From NCBI GenBank assembly GCA_948567375.1, contig OX419756.1:36124552-36188551 (forward strand): a stretch of 64,000 nucleotides of DNA. The letters run 5' to 3'. Under the pieces are notes generated by a model. That model searched no databases, was not told the origin of the DNA, and saw only the letters and a list, made by a program, of their open reading frames with translations. This document shows, piece after piece, positions 30,529-42,900 of the stretch. Source of the DNA: Lunularia cruciata (lineage: Eukaryota > Streptophyta > Marchantiopsida > Lunulariales > Lunulariaceae). Each line of letters starts with the position of its first letter. Within the stretch, counting starts at the first letter, position 1. The position numbers and the translations under genes were made by a program.

Positions 30529-33440
30529 TGTTTGTCGTGTGAAAGGATGTGATGAGATCTAAGCTCACATGTTCCTATCAAGCAAATGGGATGTGAATTG
30601 GTTGAAGGAGTCCACTCAATTTTTGGTTGTTAGCCTTGTTACATTGGCAACTCTCATAGGATTGGACAAACTCTCAAACATCTGATGCCATGTTGAGCCA
30701 CCACCATTTGCATTGTACGGTATCCAATGTCTTGTCCACATTGATGTGACCAATAATTGGTATGTCATGGACTTCTTGAAGGCACACAAGTCATAGATAA
30801 ATCTTAATTGGAACATAGATCTAGTTGTCACATAATAAACTGCTTTCCTTGAAGGAGAAGGTGTTATATTCCTTGTTGTGTGTTACAATATGACCTTGTA
30901 CCACCTAAAAGATGGGGTCTTGTTGTAAAGTTGTCCTAAACTTGATTTGGACTTTTGAATCTATTGACACTAATTACTATTGTGATGGAGGAAGACACTT
31001 CAAATCAAGTTGTTATGAAAGTGCATCAAAGATGACATGAACTTATTGGGTTTATAGTCAAATTTGATGTTAAAAAAATTGTATTTTATTCTCCCATTGA
31101 TGATGTTGACTCTTCATGTGCTCCAAATATAATGTCTATAAGGGTTTGTGATCAATTTGCATGAGCATTTTTTCTTCATGAGATAATGCCTCCATACCTT
31201 GGTGGCATATACTATTGCTAGTTCTTGATCTCAAGTAGAGTAACTCTTTTTTAAAGGAGTTAGTTGGTGAGACATAAAGGCAATGGGATGTAACCCATAT
31301 GGAAATTCTTGCCGCAACACAACTCCAATGATAAAGTTAGAAGCATCGAAATCAACCACACAAGGTAGTTGAGGATCATATGGTTGAAGAATGGATCTTG
31401 AAGACACATATATTTTAGATTTTAGAATGCTTCTTCATGCTTGGTCGTCCACTGAAAGCTTGAGGTCTTTTGAAAAAGGTTGACCAATGGTGCGGCCATA
31501 TGAGCACAATAATGGATGAATCATTGGTAAAAACTTGCTAATCTATTAAATGCATGCACTTTTGTGGTATGATTTGGAGTAGGTTAATCGATAATGGCCT
31601 TGATTTTCTCCTCTTCCATCCTGATCTCCTCTAATGAGATCTTATGACCCAAGAAGGTAACTTCTTTTTGCCAAAAGGCACACTTTGATTTCTTGCAATA
31701 AAACTTCCATTAATGTAATCATCTTATAACTTCTCAAATGTAATATACGTGTTCTACCTCCATCTTGCTACAAATTAAAAATATCACCCAAGAACACCAT
31801 CACGTACCAATCTAATAGCCCATCCAACACCTGATGCATTTGATCCATGAAGACTATTGGAGCCTTAGTGAGCCACAAAGGTAAAACTCTCTATTCAAAA
31901 TGCCCATACCTTGTGCAAAAGGTAATCTTTTGCACATCTTCTCCATCAATAGGAATTTTCCAATAGCCATTTTGGAGATCCAACTTGAAAAAAGTATCAT
32001 GCTCCACTCAATTGATCAAGCAAGTCATCAATTTGTGAGAAGGGATATGCATTCTTTACTTTATTTTATTGAAGCCACAATAATCAATATAGAAGCAAAG
32101 TCCCCCATCCTTCTTTGGAACAAGTGCTCCACAAGGAGATGTACTATCTCATTTAAATCCTTCTCAAACAACTTCATCATTGTTGTTCAAAGCTCATCCA
32201 ACTCCTTTGATGAGCCAATAGATTGGTCTAATCATTGGAATACTTCTTAGCAATGACTCAATCTTGAAGGGCATGCCACAATCAAAAGAACCCCTTTCAT
32301 AAATCATCCAAAAGCACATCTACAAACTCTTGAACTCTTGATCAACCATTGCTTGATGCAGCTTTTGATCCTCATTAAATTCTCCATGCACAATTGGCTT
32401 GATCCACATCACAAAAATAAGAATATTTTCCTCCAAAGCTTGCTTTATGGCTACTTTATCTATAAAATTCTCATCTTGGTCCTAACTATTCTTAGATGTC
32501 TTACTCAAAGGTGCCAAACAACCTAGTCAGTAATTTTTACCTTGGTGTTGTAATTGAATTTATCATTGGATCTAGTCAAATTGAACCTAATGACGTTCAA
32601 GCCAAGACAAACGTAAAATGCCATCATAGTATAAAGGTGCCACTACAAACCTCATAAAATCCAAATACTCATCAATCTTGAATGTAACAAAATATGAGGT
32701 ACGGAATGCGGAACCCTTTTTACCATCCATATTATCAATCTATTTCTAATAATTGGCTTGATAGGAATACCTAATTTCTTTGCTAATTATATAGATATGC
32801 AATTATCTAAACTTCCAAAATCAACTAAAATCTTACAATCACAATCAAATATCATACCTTCCAAGTGAAGTAAACATGCATAAGTTGGGCCTTCAATCCC
32901 CATTAGAACTGATCAGGTTCTTAGTACATGGCTTGAATTCTCTTACTAGGAATTTTTTTTCCCTTATCATCATGCTCCACAAACTCTATTTGGGCGATTT
33001 ATTGGGGTTGTCTATTCTTGAGTAGACATTCAACAATGCAATGTCCAATTTTGCAACAATAAAAGCAACCACCATTTTTTGCAATCTTTCCCTATCTATA
33101 ATGCCAAGTGATCTCTATTGGATGGCATCAATCTCCATTGGTGCCGGCTGTTCCACCTATGTGTAGTGTGTTGGTAGGTTCTATGAAGGTCAAAGTCAAG
33201 ATCAAATTGTTGCAACCAAGGAATCAAAGTGCTTGACCAATTGCATGGCTTCTTCCAAATGTTTGGGCTCCTGCATGGTCACTTCTAATTTAGTACATAA
33301 CTCTAAACCCCTCATAATTCAATCTAGAGCTCCACCTTCTAGTATATCTAGAATCTATGTTATGGTGTTCTAGAATTGAGTGATATAGCTTCTCATAAAC
33401 TAATCTATCTTGTGCCAATTGTGTGGTATTTATAGCTTGG
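30529..33440 (-). pseudogene. H2 integrase N-terminus, RNase H, RT, protease and gag
   Basis: Minus-strand remnants of H pol and gag with many stops. Integrase zinc region near 30616-30800, RNase H and RT between about 30840 and 32250, protease near 32540-32920, and a zinc knuckle near 33080-33040. In the knuckle, Cys-x2-Cys and Gly-His remain readable. Gag C-terminal wording lies at 33090-33430. Assignment is by collinearity with 41534-45300. Confidence 0.72.
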
Positions 33441-33651
33441 AATTCACCTCTAGATCATATTCACCTCTAGATCATATGCCTAACTATTGATTCTAAAGTG
33501 TCCAAACATGTTTTGGTTTTTGGCCTATTAGTAGAAGTACCTTTTTGGTGATACCTCTATCTGATCTACTTATTCCATCATGTATAACATCCTTCTCAAT
33601 GTTACCAACCCAAATTTCATCTCTAGATCATTTGTCTAGCTATTGGAAATA
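33441..33651 (-). repeat. F7: family F LTR fragment with a short local duplication
   Basis: About 165 bp of the start of an F LTR (minus). It is preceded by a 21-base unit containing CACCTCTAGATCATAT repeated twice in tandem (about 33448-33477). It separates the H2 gag from plus-strand F integrase, so it marks a rearrangement junction. Confidence 0.65.
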
Positions 33652-35587
33652 CATCATCCTAGCAAATTGTCATGATTACTCTATTGTAGGTCATGTTGGA
33701 GGGGACAAGACCTTCAATGCAATCAAATTCCATTACTAGTAACCCAAGATGAGCAATGATGTGACGGAGTATTATCATAGCTATCTACTTTGTCAACAAA
33801 AAAGCTTCTAATTAAGCTCTTGTATGACTCCTTCAACCCCTCTCTACTCCTACATAATGTTGGGAACAAGTAATGTAATATTCCAAGGATAGGAGAACCC
33901 TCAAGAGAAACAAAAGAGAAGAAACACAAAGCTTCACACTCAATAACTCTCTAATGTCCCAAAAGAGCACCTTGTCTTTATTATATAGCAAAGAGGATAT
34001 TCTTAAATGAAGCTCTAGGAAACCCTAAACTTTAAACCCTTGGATCAAATACATAGATTGGTGATATGTCAACAAGTTCCACCCTTATATTAGTTGTATG
34101 GATGGGTGACATGTTGGTTCTTGTCCTATTTGGTTGGTCAAACAAGTTTGACTAAAGGAAATCTTTAGGGAATCTTCTTGTAGGAAGCTTAGAATTGCAT
34201 GGACTGATATACCATTAGAAAGTTCTTGATGAGACAAGAAGTTGGGGGAAAAGCCATGCCTTTTGCATTAGAAGGGTGAGGAATGTCTCCATTTTTAGGC
34301 CTAATTCATTGGTTTAGGCCTCCAAAATTGGCTATAAAGTTTTGAAGATGTTTTTGACTCCCACTCTATTAGTGAAAGTACTCTTCTGGTGACACTTCTA
34401 TCTGATCTACTTAGTCTATCATATATTAAATCCTTCGAGATGTTATCAAGCCAGATTTCACCTTTAGGTAATATGTCTAGCTAATGGTATTATAGATAAG
34501 TATGGATCCAATTTGTGAATTGCCCAAGACCACCTCAAGGTTTGACTCCATCTTAGTCTTTATCAACCAACTCAGCAAAATGATTCATGTGCGTCCTACC
34601 ACCAAGGATTTGGCTACTCCATAATTAGCTCAATTAAACTTAATTATAGTCTTTTCTCATCATGGCCTATCTCGAGTGCTCATCATTGATAAAGGTACTC
34701 ACTTCACTAGTTTGTTTTGGACAACACTCTTTGGCATCTTCAAAACCAAATTAGCCATGTCCATAGCTTACCATCCACAAATTGATGGATAAATAGAGCG
34801 GGCTAATTGCATTATTGAGGACATGCTCTAGGGCTTCACTTAGATGAGCAAGATAGGTGGACACCTTACTTCCATTGGTGGAATTTCCCTACAAAAATTT
34901 AGTGAATGCATCCATATAGGTCACACCATTCTTCCTCATGTATGGAGAGCATCCTTTCACACCTTTGAGCTTGATGAAGATCCGATCAGTGGTTACTAAA
35001 GTTGATGTTGTAAACACTTTTGTTTCTAGATTCCAATAAGGTGTGGAGAACACCAAGCATATGTTGCAAATTGCCTAAAATCAACCAAAAAAAATATGCA
35101 GATGCACATCACCGGCACATTGAGTTCAATGTTGGAGGATCAAGTCTGGTTGTCCATAATCTCATGCTAGTTGGCCCTTGAAAGCTCAAACCTTATTTTA
35201 TTGGGCCTTTTTTCATCCTTTGTTGAATTGGCACAATGACCTATTATCTCAAGCTACTGCCATACATGAAGATTTATCTAATGTTCTATATTTCTTTACT
35301 ATGTAGATATGCACCTTGACCGCCCCACTTTCCTTCCATACAAGAAGCTGGACCTTGTCCAACACTCATTGATTGCATGGAGGAATATGAAGTCAAATGA
35401 ATTCTCCAAAATTTTATTTGTGTTATCCTACCATCAACGTGTGGAATATCTTGTACATTGGAAAGGGTACACATTGTATGAGGCAACATGGGAGCTAGCA
35501 ACCAACTTGATCCATGCACCGGTGTTAGTGCAATCTTTTGAGTAACACATCACAATGAGGATGTTGCATCTTGAAAGGGAGGAAGTT
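33652..35587 (+). pseudogene. F4 integrase and chromodomain
   Basis: The HHCC zinc region begins at about 33655 (His-Val-Gly-Gly-Asp-Lys-Thr). After the F8 interruption, the core continues from 34500 with Gly-Thr-His-Phe-Thr and Ala-Tyr-His-Pro-x-Ile-Asp-Gly-x-Ile-Glu-Arg-Ala-Asn, where the catalytic Glu is kept. A chromodomain lies at about 35440-35540 (Glu-Tyr-Leu-Val-His-Trp-Lys-Gly and Glu-Ala-Thr-Trp-Glu). Several stops. A purine run (AAAGGGAGGAAG, about 35574-35585) precedes the LTR. Confidence 0.82.
33874..34494 (-). repeat. F8: solo LTR of family F inside the F4 integrase
   Basis: Family F LTR (TATAATACC...AATATTACA on minus). The integrase reading resumes across it, with aagta on both sides. 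That is a likely 5-bp duplication, with one to three extra bases at the LTR edges. Confidence 0.75.
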
Positions 35588-36025
35588 TGTAATACTAATT
35601 GTTAGACATATTATCCAAAGGTGAAAATTTGCTTGGTGACATCTAGAAGGATGTTATATATGAGGGACTAAGTAGATTAGATAGAGATGTCACCAAAAAA
35701 TTTACTTCTACTAATAGGGTATGAGTCAAAAATACTTAGAAAATTTCAAAGCCAATTTCAAAGGTCTAAAAGGATGAATTAGGCCTCAAAAATAAAAAAA
35801 ATTGTGCGCTTTAGGAAATAGAGCTTGCCTTTCCTCTCTTTGGTTTGTCTTGTTGAGAACTTTGCACCAATGCCTCACCCATGCAATTTTGAGTTTTGTA
35901 CAAGAAGATTCTTTAAGATTCTTTTTGGTCTAATTTGTTTGATAAACTAGATAGTACAAGGACCTACATGTCACCCATCCATCACTTAATCTAAGGGTGA
36001 AGCTCTATGATATATCACCAATCCA
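35588..36025 (+). repeat. F4 3' LTR, truncated
   Basis: Starts TGTAATACTAATTG after the polypurine tract. It stops about 150 bp short of the usual end, where it meets internal sequence of an oppositely oriented F element. Confidence 0.82.
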
Positions 36026-38327
36026 GAAAGACATCTTGGAACTCATTGACCACATGTTTAAATTTTTAGGAATTTGTCCATTGTGTTAAGCACTCTGGAC
36101 TTCTCTTATTAAACCCATAAAATGTCTATTTTTCTTACCAATAGATATGGTCCTTATAACATACAAAGGCAGCTCTTGCCTTTGTGATCTTCCTTTAACC
36201 CCAAAGATCTTCCATTGACTAATTTTCACTACTTTCTTTCTCCAAGCCACCACAGGGTTGTAGTGCTCCATCCATTTCATACCTAAGATTACATCATAAC
36301 ATGCTAGTTGTATCATTTTCCATTCAATTGCTTCTTGATACCTTCTTATAGAGAGTTTTACCTTTCTAGGTAATGACTCAATCCTCTTTGTTTGACCATT
36401 AGGTAAATCTACTTTGTCCTTCTCATCTTTCTCTAGTTCACTCCCCAATCTTATTGCAATAGAGCAAGACATAAATTCTCTATTGCCCCAGGGTCTATCA
36501 ACACTCTCATCGGATTGCCTTCTAGCACTCCATTTACAACAATTAATTGTGCATTTATCTTCCTCCATCTTTGCACACTCATCTTCTTCCTTCCCCTACT
36601 TTTACTCTTCTTCATTGAGCCAATAAAGCCACAAGGTACATTTAGTGGTGATCTTCATTTTTGAGCTGGTTTCCATATCCTCCTCTTCAATTCCTCTCTT
36701 TGTGTAATTCAGGTTGCTTTTATGGAGGCCAAGGGCCTCGAAGAGGATGAGCATGACAATTGATGGCTATGTGCCCAATTTGGCCACAATTGTAACATCA
36801 TCATTATTCTACATGAGCCCCTTCTCCCCCATGGGACTTTCTTTGACCCATTCATGTTCTCCTTGGAGAGGTCTTGCTCCTTAGTCTTGGAACCAAATGT
36901 TGGCCAATTGCATAGGAACTGGTCTACCAAAATGGTGTGTCTCAGCTCAATAGTTTTGCATTGGTGTTATTGCTTCACCTCCTCCAAGCGCCCTTGCTAT
37001 TCTTTGAGAAAAAGCAATGGCTTCAAAAATAGTACAAGGATTTTGCACCATTTACCTTTTGCAAATCTGCTCTTTTAATCCTCTCTTGAAATTTTCAAGA
37101 GCTTTGGTTGGACTCATATTGGTTATTGCAACCTATAGATCTAAAAATGCTTCCATGTACTCTTGTATGCTATTCTTCTACTTCAATTTCTAGAGTCTGG
37201 TTCAAGCCATTTACATGGAATCCACAGATTGGAAATTCTTGAGCAACCCTTCTTGCATGGCTATCCAAGTGACCTCTCTTCCTTCTACCAGCAATGATTG
37301 TTCCCAATCATCATACCATGTGAGGGCTTTATTGGTCAAGTATCCAACACAAACACACATGTAGAATGATCAATGATCTCCATTGTGAACAATCAAAGGT
37401 ATCATTCTTGAAATCCAATTTTCCAATACTCCCATGGAATGCTATCCCTTGTGAGGCTTGATGTTGCATGTCTTTTCATTCATAGTAACAATGTGGCTTG
37501 GTTGTTGATTGGAATTGTTGTCATTGGCATGCATAACTTTCCAAGTACTTTGATTGCTGGTATTGGTTGTTGAGCCAACTCCCCTTCTTGCATTACTTGA
37601 TCATTCTTGATATTATGTATTTGATTTTGCAATTCCTCCATGTTCATCTTGATTTCCCAAAACTTGTTCAACATCCTTTACATTCCTTGCATCAACTCTT
37701 GCAATTGCAAATCCATGATTCCTACACATTGCCAACGTTCAATTGCTACTTCCTACTTCAATAGAGGGTTAGAATGATCACTTGGGAGGGATCATGAACT
37801 ATGGGGACTACCATTAGGACCTTAGAGGCTATCACTCCTTGATAATATTCCTCACCAAAAATTGTGGATTGCAAAATCCCTAAACATCACTTTTGGTCTA
37901 ACTACATAACGGATTTCTACTTGCATGTTGAAAGGGTGAGGATTTGGTACATTCATATCCATAATATCATAATAGAATGTAGATTTTCAAATTCTACTCT
38001 TTGTCATATACCACCATAGGTAGAATCATCAACTTTGGTAAATTCATCACTTTGTCCATGAATCTTGCTCCAAAGTGATACAAGAGATACTCTCATTTGC
38101 TCACAATAGATGTCCATAATCTTGATGTGGAATGGATTCAAAATGTGAAGCTAGGTGTAGGAAATTGTCCTCTTGGTGTCTCCATCCCATCCACTCTCTA
38201 AAACACTTCCCAAGTCTAGCAATTGCACTATGTTTTTCTCTCATCAAAATACTCAATTTTAGTAGCTTATATTCTGTCAAGAGGGGTGATCCACTCTCTT
38301 GGATTAAAACACCTGCTCTGATACTAT
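36026..38327 (-). pseudogene. F5 gag and protease (minus)
   Basis: Reads leftward from its LTR: gag, zinc knuckle Cys-Tyr-Asn-Cys-x4-His-x4-Cys (about 36808-36767), then protease with Leu-Ile-Asp-Pro near 36510 and Tyr-Asp-Val-Ile-Leu-Gly-Met near 36295. The stretch 36086-36568 is open for 160 codons but begins before a frame change. Truncated before RT at the junction with the F4 LTR. Confidence 0.78.
38311..38327 (-). promoter_or_regulatory. F5 primer binding site, tRNA-iMet type
   Basis: The minus strand reads ATAGTATCAGAGCAGGT directly after the LTR, close to the plant initiator-Met site TGGTATCAGAGC. Confidence 0.75.
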
Positions 38328-38925
38328 TGAAATACTCCAAGGACAAGAGAACTCTCCAAGAGAGATACAAGAGAGAAAACACCAATTTCACACTCAATAC
38401 TCTGATGCCCCAAAGGAGCACCTTCTCTTTATTATATAGCAAAGAGGATCCTCTCAAAGGAAGCTCAACCCTTGGATCAGATACATGCATTGGTCACTTG
38501 TCAGCAAGCTCCATCCTTGGATTAGTTGTTTGGATGGGTGACATGTCAATCCTTGTCCTATCCCTTTGGTCAAATGGGTTTGACCAAAGGGAATCTTCAA
38601 GGAAACTTCCTATAAGGAGCTCAAAATTATGTGGATGAGGTACCATTGGAAAGCTCTTGATGAGAAAAATCATAAGGGGGAGAAGGCAAGCCTTTTCTCC
38701 ATAAGGGGACAAATTCTGTTCATTTTTGAGACCTAATTCATCTATTTAGGCCTCCAAAATTGGCTCTAAAGTTTTCAAGCTATTTTTTGCTTATGCACTA
38801 TTAGTAGAAGTACTCTTTTGGTGACAACTCTATCTAATCTCCTAGCCCATTGTACATAACATCCTTCTAGATGTTACCAAGTCAATTTTCACCTCCAGAT
38901 AATATGTCTAGCTACTTGTATTATA
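38328..38925 (-). repeat. F5 5' LTR (minus)
   Basis: 598-bp family F LTR, TATAATACAAG...GTATTTCA, both ends slightly decayed. It is inserted in the RNase H region of F6. Confidence 0.88.
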
Positions 38926-40827
38926 GTTCAGGTTGACCTCTACCACTAGATTGTTGGCACAAGCATTTGAGTGAATGCATCTACAAGTTGCTTCTTGCCT
39001 TCCCCATATATGATTGTCATGTTGAACCATTGTCTGCACTCTGCCCATAGAATCTAGAGATGAGATAGATCTTTTTGTATCTTGAGGTAGACTAGAGGTT
39101 TGTGGTTTGTCTCCACTACAAATATCTTCTTGCCAAGATAGTGCTTCCAATGCTTGACTGCAAGGACAATGGTCAATTCTTTTTACTTTGCGGTATGATA
39201 GTTGTGTTCTACAAATAATAGCTTTCAAGAGAAATATGCAATTGGGTGACATCCGTCATGCCACTCTTGTTTTAAGATTGCTCCTATTGCTATACTTGAT
39301 GCATCTATAACCAACTTGATTTGACATTTTGGGTCATATAATTCAAGATTAGTGCATGTATTAATGCACCTTTCAAGTCTTGAAAGGCAAACTCTTATGT
39401 AGTTCCACTACTTTCTTTCTCCAATCAACCATGGGATTGTAGTACTCTATCCATGGCATGCCTAAGTTTGCATTGTGATGAGCTAATCATATCACTTGCC
39501 ACTCAATCTCTTCTTGATACTCTCCTAAAGAGAATGCTACCTTTCTAAGTAACAACTCAATCCTCTATATTTAACCATAACTCTACTTCTTTTCATTCTT
39601 ATCCTTCTCTAGATCCACCTCCAACCTTATTATAATATGGCGAGACAAGAAATTCTCTATTGCTCCAAGGTCCATCAATACTCTCATCTGATTGCCTTTT
39701 AGGACTCCATTCACAATAATCAATTGTGAATTTATCTTTCTTAACCTTTGCACGCTTTTCCTCTTCTTCTCCTCACTTTTCTCTTCTCCATTGAGCTAGT
39801 AAGGCCATGAGGTACATTTACTATTGATCTTTTCTTTTATGTGATTTTTGCATCCTCCTTTTAAATTCATCATTCCATGTTATTCAAAGATCACCTATAT
39901 GGAGACCGAGAGCCTTGAGGAAGATGAGCATGACAATTGATGGCTATGTGCCCAAGTCAGCCATAGTTGTAACAACAATGTTGTTTTGCTCAAGTCTCTT
40001 CTCCTTGTGTGACTCCATCTTTCCTTTCTTTGACCCATCTCTTTTCTCCTTGGATAGGTTGTGCTCCCTAATCTTAGAACCAAATGTTGCACAATTCCAT
40101 GAGAATTGGTCCACCAAAGTATGGTGTTTTAGCCTAGTAATGTTGAGTCTAAACTACCCCTCCACCTCCTTCAAGTGCACTTGCTATTCTCTAAGCACAA
40201 GCAATGGCTTCAAAAATAGTGCAAGTGTTTTGTACCATTACTTCTTGGTAAATTTGCTCTTTTAACTTGCATTTGAAATTATCCAAAGCTTTTGTTGGAC
40301 TCATATCAATTATCATGACCTATAGATCAAGAAATGCTTCCATGTACTTTGGGACATTGTTCTTTTGCTTCAACTCCCATAGTTGGGGTTTGACCATTTG
40401 CATGGAATCCACGGATTGAAAATTCTTTAATAGCACTTCTTGCATTGCCATCCAAGTAAATCTCTCTTCCTTTTAGCAACATTGATTGTTCCAAAGCATC
40501 ATACCATCTAAGGGTTTTACTGGTCAAGTACCCACATGCAAACACACATGCAGAATGATTGATGATCTCAATTGTAAATAATTGAAAGTATTGATTCATT
40601 CTTGAAATCCAATTTTCCATTACTCATGAAACATTGTCTCTTGTAAGGCTCAATGTTGTATGTCTTCTTTATCCATAGTAACAATATGGCTTCATTGTTG
40701 ACGAGGGTCAATATCATTGGCATGAGGGACTCTCTAGGTACTTTGGTTGCTAGTATTGGGGTTTAGGAGGGTTCTCCTTCTTGCATTACCTAATCATTCC
40801 AGAACATATGTACTTGACTTTGCAATA
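38926..40827 (-). pseudogene. F6 RNase H, protease and gag (minus), RT deleted
   Basis: RNase H wording at 39390-38926 includes Val-Ile-Asp-Ala-Ser, Leu-Ala-Val-Lys-His-Trp and Glu-Thr-Asn-His-Lys-Pro-Leu. Near 39390 it joins directly to protease-region sequence (Pro-Met-Val-Asp-Trp-Arg-Lys-Lys-Val-Val), so about the whole RT is deleted. Protease and gag run from 39400 to 40827, where H is inserted. Gag resumes at 46516. Confidence 0.78.
40823..40827. repeat. TSD of element H, left copy (caata)
   Basis: Identical to 46511-46515. Confidence 0.94.
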
Positions 40828-41262
40828 TGTAACAATATGGAGTTTAGCGATGAAGTTAGTCGGGAGTTTAGCAATGAAGTAGTCGGGCTTACAAAGTAGC
40901 ACATAAGACAAAGTAGCCTAGAATATTCCGGAAGTATCTAGGAAGCTTCTTGGGAAGCTTCCCGGTTAGCTTAGCTTGCACCTTAAGTAAGTAGCTTCTA
41001 GAAGCTTCCAACTAGCTTAGCTTGCATGCCAAGTAGGCGGCTTCTAGAAGGAAGCTTCTTGAGAAGCTTCCTAGCTAACTTGGCTTGCACTCTAAGAAAG
41101 CGGCTTGAGGAAGCTTCTTGAGAAGCTTCTCAAGTGCCTTGTATGCTACCTATAAATACCAAAGCCAAAGCTCATGCTAGGCATTTGGAGTTTTCCCTCA
41201 TTCAAGTGTCCCAATGTGAGTTTCCATTCTCCTATTTCTCTCCTCGGATTTGGTCTTTTACA
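40828..41262 (+). repeat. 5' LTR of H with GAA/TTC arrays and TATA box
   Basis: TGTAACAATATGG...GTCTTTTACA. Upstream of the TATA box (TATAAAT at 41151-41157) are clustered GAAnnTTC and TTCnnGAA units: 40926-40933, 40942-40949, 40954-40961, 40996-41008 (three alternating units), 41042-41070 and 41110-41129. The stretch 41117-41134 is a perfect 18-bp palindrome. Confidence 0.93.
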
Positions 41263-41263
41263 T

Positions 41264-41275
41264 TGGTTTCAAAGC
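41264..41275 (+). promoter_or_regulatory. H primer binding site, tRNA-iMet type
   Basis: TGGTTTCAAAGC, matching the plant consensus TGGTATCAGAGC at ten of twelve positions, one base after the LTR. Confidence 0.75.
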
Positions 41276-41533
41276 ACGAATGGGATGGATGGAATTTATG
41301 GACCACCAAATCCACTTCCACCGAACCATTGGGATTTTTGCATCCAAATACTACCCAAGCATTGTTTCACACAATTCATCACCTCGCACTTTGGACAAGA
41401 TTTTCTACATATGATCACCGTGTCTGAGGAACCCTTGATACTTCCAGTTGTCACTTATGGAGAAAGGTGTACATGCTGTTTCTATGTGTTAATAAATTAG
41501 ATAGATTGGGAGTGGTGTGATAGAGGAGCAACC

Positions 41534-42450
41534 ATGGCGGCAATACCTGATGTTATCCTTGCAATGCAACAACAAATTGAGCACCTTACTCGATTGTTGG
41601 ATGAATGAGATCTTTGACAACAAGAGCAGGTGGAGAGAGTAACAATTCAAGAAGGAGAAGATCGGATCAGATTCCCTAAACCCAAGGTATTTGAAGGCAA
41701 GAATCTCCCGGGTGCAGTGGAGAATTTTGTGTTGGATTGTGAATGATAGTTTGAAGCTACCAATCTACAAGATGAGCAAAAACAGATTCTCTTGGCTTTT
41801 AGCGAATTGGATGGAGTAGCAAAGCTATGGTAGAGATTTCAAGTAGAGCAAGCCAAACAAAAAATGGTTGCACCAATCTTGACATGGGCAGAATTCAAGA
41901 GCGCAATAATCAGTCGGTTCCAAGCTATAAATGCCACACGAGCTGCACGGGATAAGTTGGCAGAGTTGAAACAGATTGGCTCTGTAAGAAGTTACATCAC
42001 GCAATTCCAAAACACCATCATGCAAATTCTAGATATTTTGGAAGGTGAAGCTCTGGATCAATTTGTGAGGGGCTTGAAGGCAAGAACCAAATTAGAGGTA
42101 ACCATGCAAGAGCCACAACACTTGGAGGAAGCCATGCGGTTGGCCAAACGTTTTGATTCCTTGGTGGCAACAACTTGGTCTCGACCTCGACCCCCACAAA
42201 GCCTACCAATACACTACACAAAGTAGAGGAGCCAGCACCAATGGAGATTGATGCAATTCAACAAAGACCACTGGGCATGGCAGACAGAGAGAAACTACGA
42301 CAAAATGGTGGTTGTTTTTATTGTCACCAATTGGGGCATCGCATTGTTGAATGTCCACTTAAGAATGGATGACCTCGACAAGTTGCCCAAGTGGAGGTTG
42401 TGGAGCGGAATGATCAAGGAAACAAGGAATCCCAGTAGGAGATTTTGAGC
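41534..42450 (+). pseudogene. H gag with CCHC knuckle
   Basis: The start codon at 41534 begins a gag frame with early TGA stops (41606-41608 and after) and further stops near 41744 and 41832. The core 41864-42226 is open and contains the capsid-like Phe-x-Ala-Ile-Asn...Ala-Leu-Asp-Gln-Phe-Val-Arg-Gly-Leu block. The nucleocapsid knuckle Cys-Phe-Tyr-Cys-x4-His-x4-Cys is at about 42313-42354. Confidence 0.85.
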
Positions 42451-42890
42451 CACCTACTAGGAGCTTGATTAGTTCCAATGGGGTTGAAGGCTCGACCTAT
42501 GCAAGTCTGCTTCACTTGCAAGGTATGATATCTAATAGAGGTTGTAGGATTTTGGTTGATTTTGGAAGTTTAGAGAATTGCATGTCTATGCAAGTAGCAA
42601 AGGAATTGGGTATTCCTATCAAGCCAGTGATTGGAAGTAGTTTGATGATGGCAGATGGTAGAAAGGGTTCTGCATTTTGCACCTCGCATCCTGTTACCTT
42701 CAAGATTGGGAAGGAGTATTTGGAGTGTATGAGGTTTGTAGTGGCACCTCTACACTATGATATCATTCTGGGTCTACCTTGGCTTGAATGTCATAAGGTT
42801 CAATTCGATTGGACCCGACGCTAAATTCAAGTACAACACCAAGGTAGGAATTTCCGATTAGGTTGTCTGGCACCTCTGAGTAAGACACCT
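42451..42890 (+). pseudogene. H retropepsin-type protease
   Basis: The active-site loop reads Ile-Leu-Val-Asp-Phe-Gly-Ser near 42549-42569, where Phe replaces the usual Ser/Thr after Asp. The C-terminal Asp-Ile-Ile-Leu-Gly-Leu-Pro-Trp-Leu motif lies near 42758-42784. Open for 119 codons (42465-42824). Confidence 0.82.
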
Positions 42891-42900
42891 AAGAATAGTC

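Larger units (their letters stand above)
26488..33440 (-). mobile_element. H2: inverted, decayed chromovirus of family H
   Basis: On the minus strand the order is gag, CCHC, protease, RT, RNase H, integrase, chromodomain, 3' LTR, collinear with the complete H element at 40828-46510. The 5' LTR is missing at the right end. H2 inserted into F2 and later received F3 (in its LTR) and C2 (in its integrase). Confidence 0.85.
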
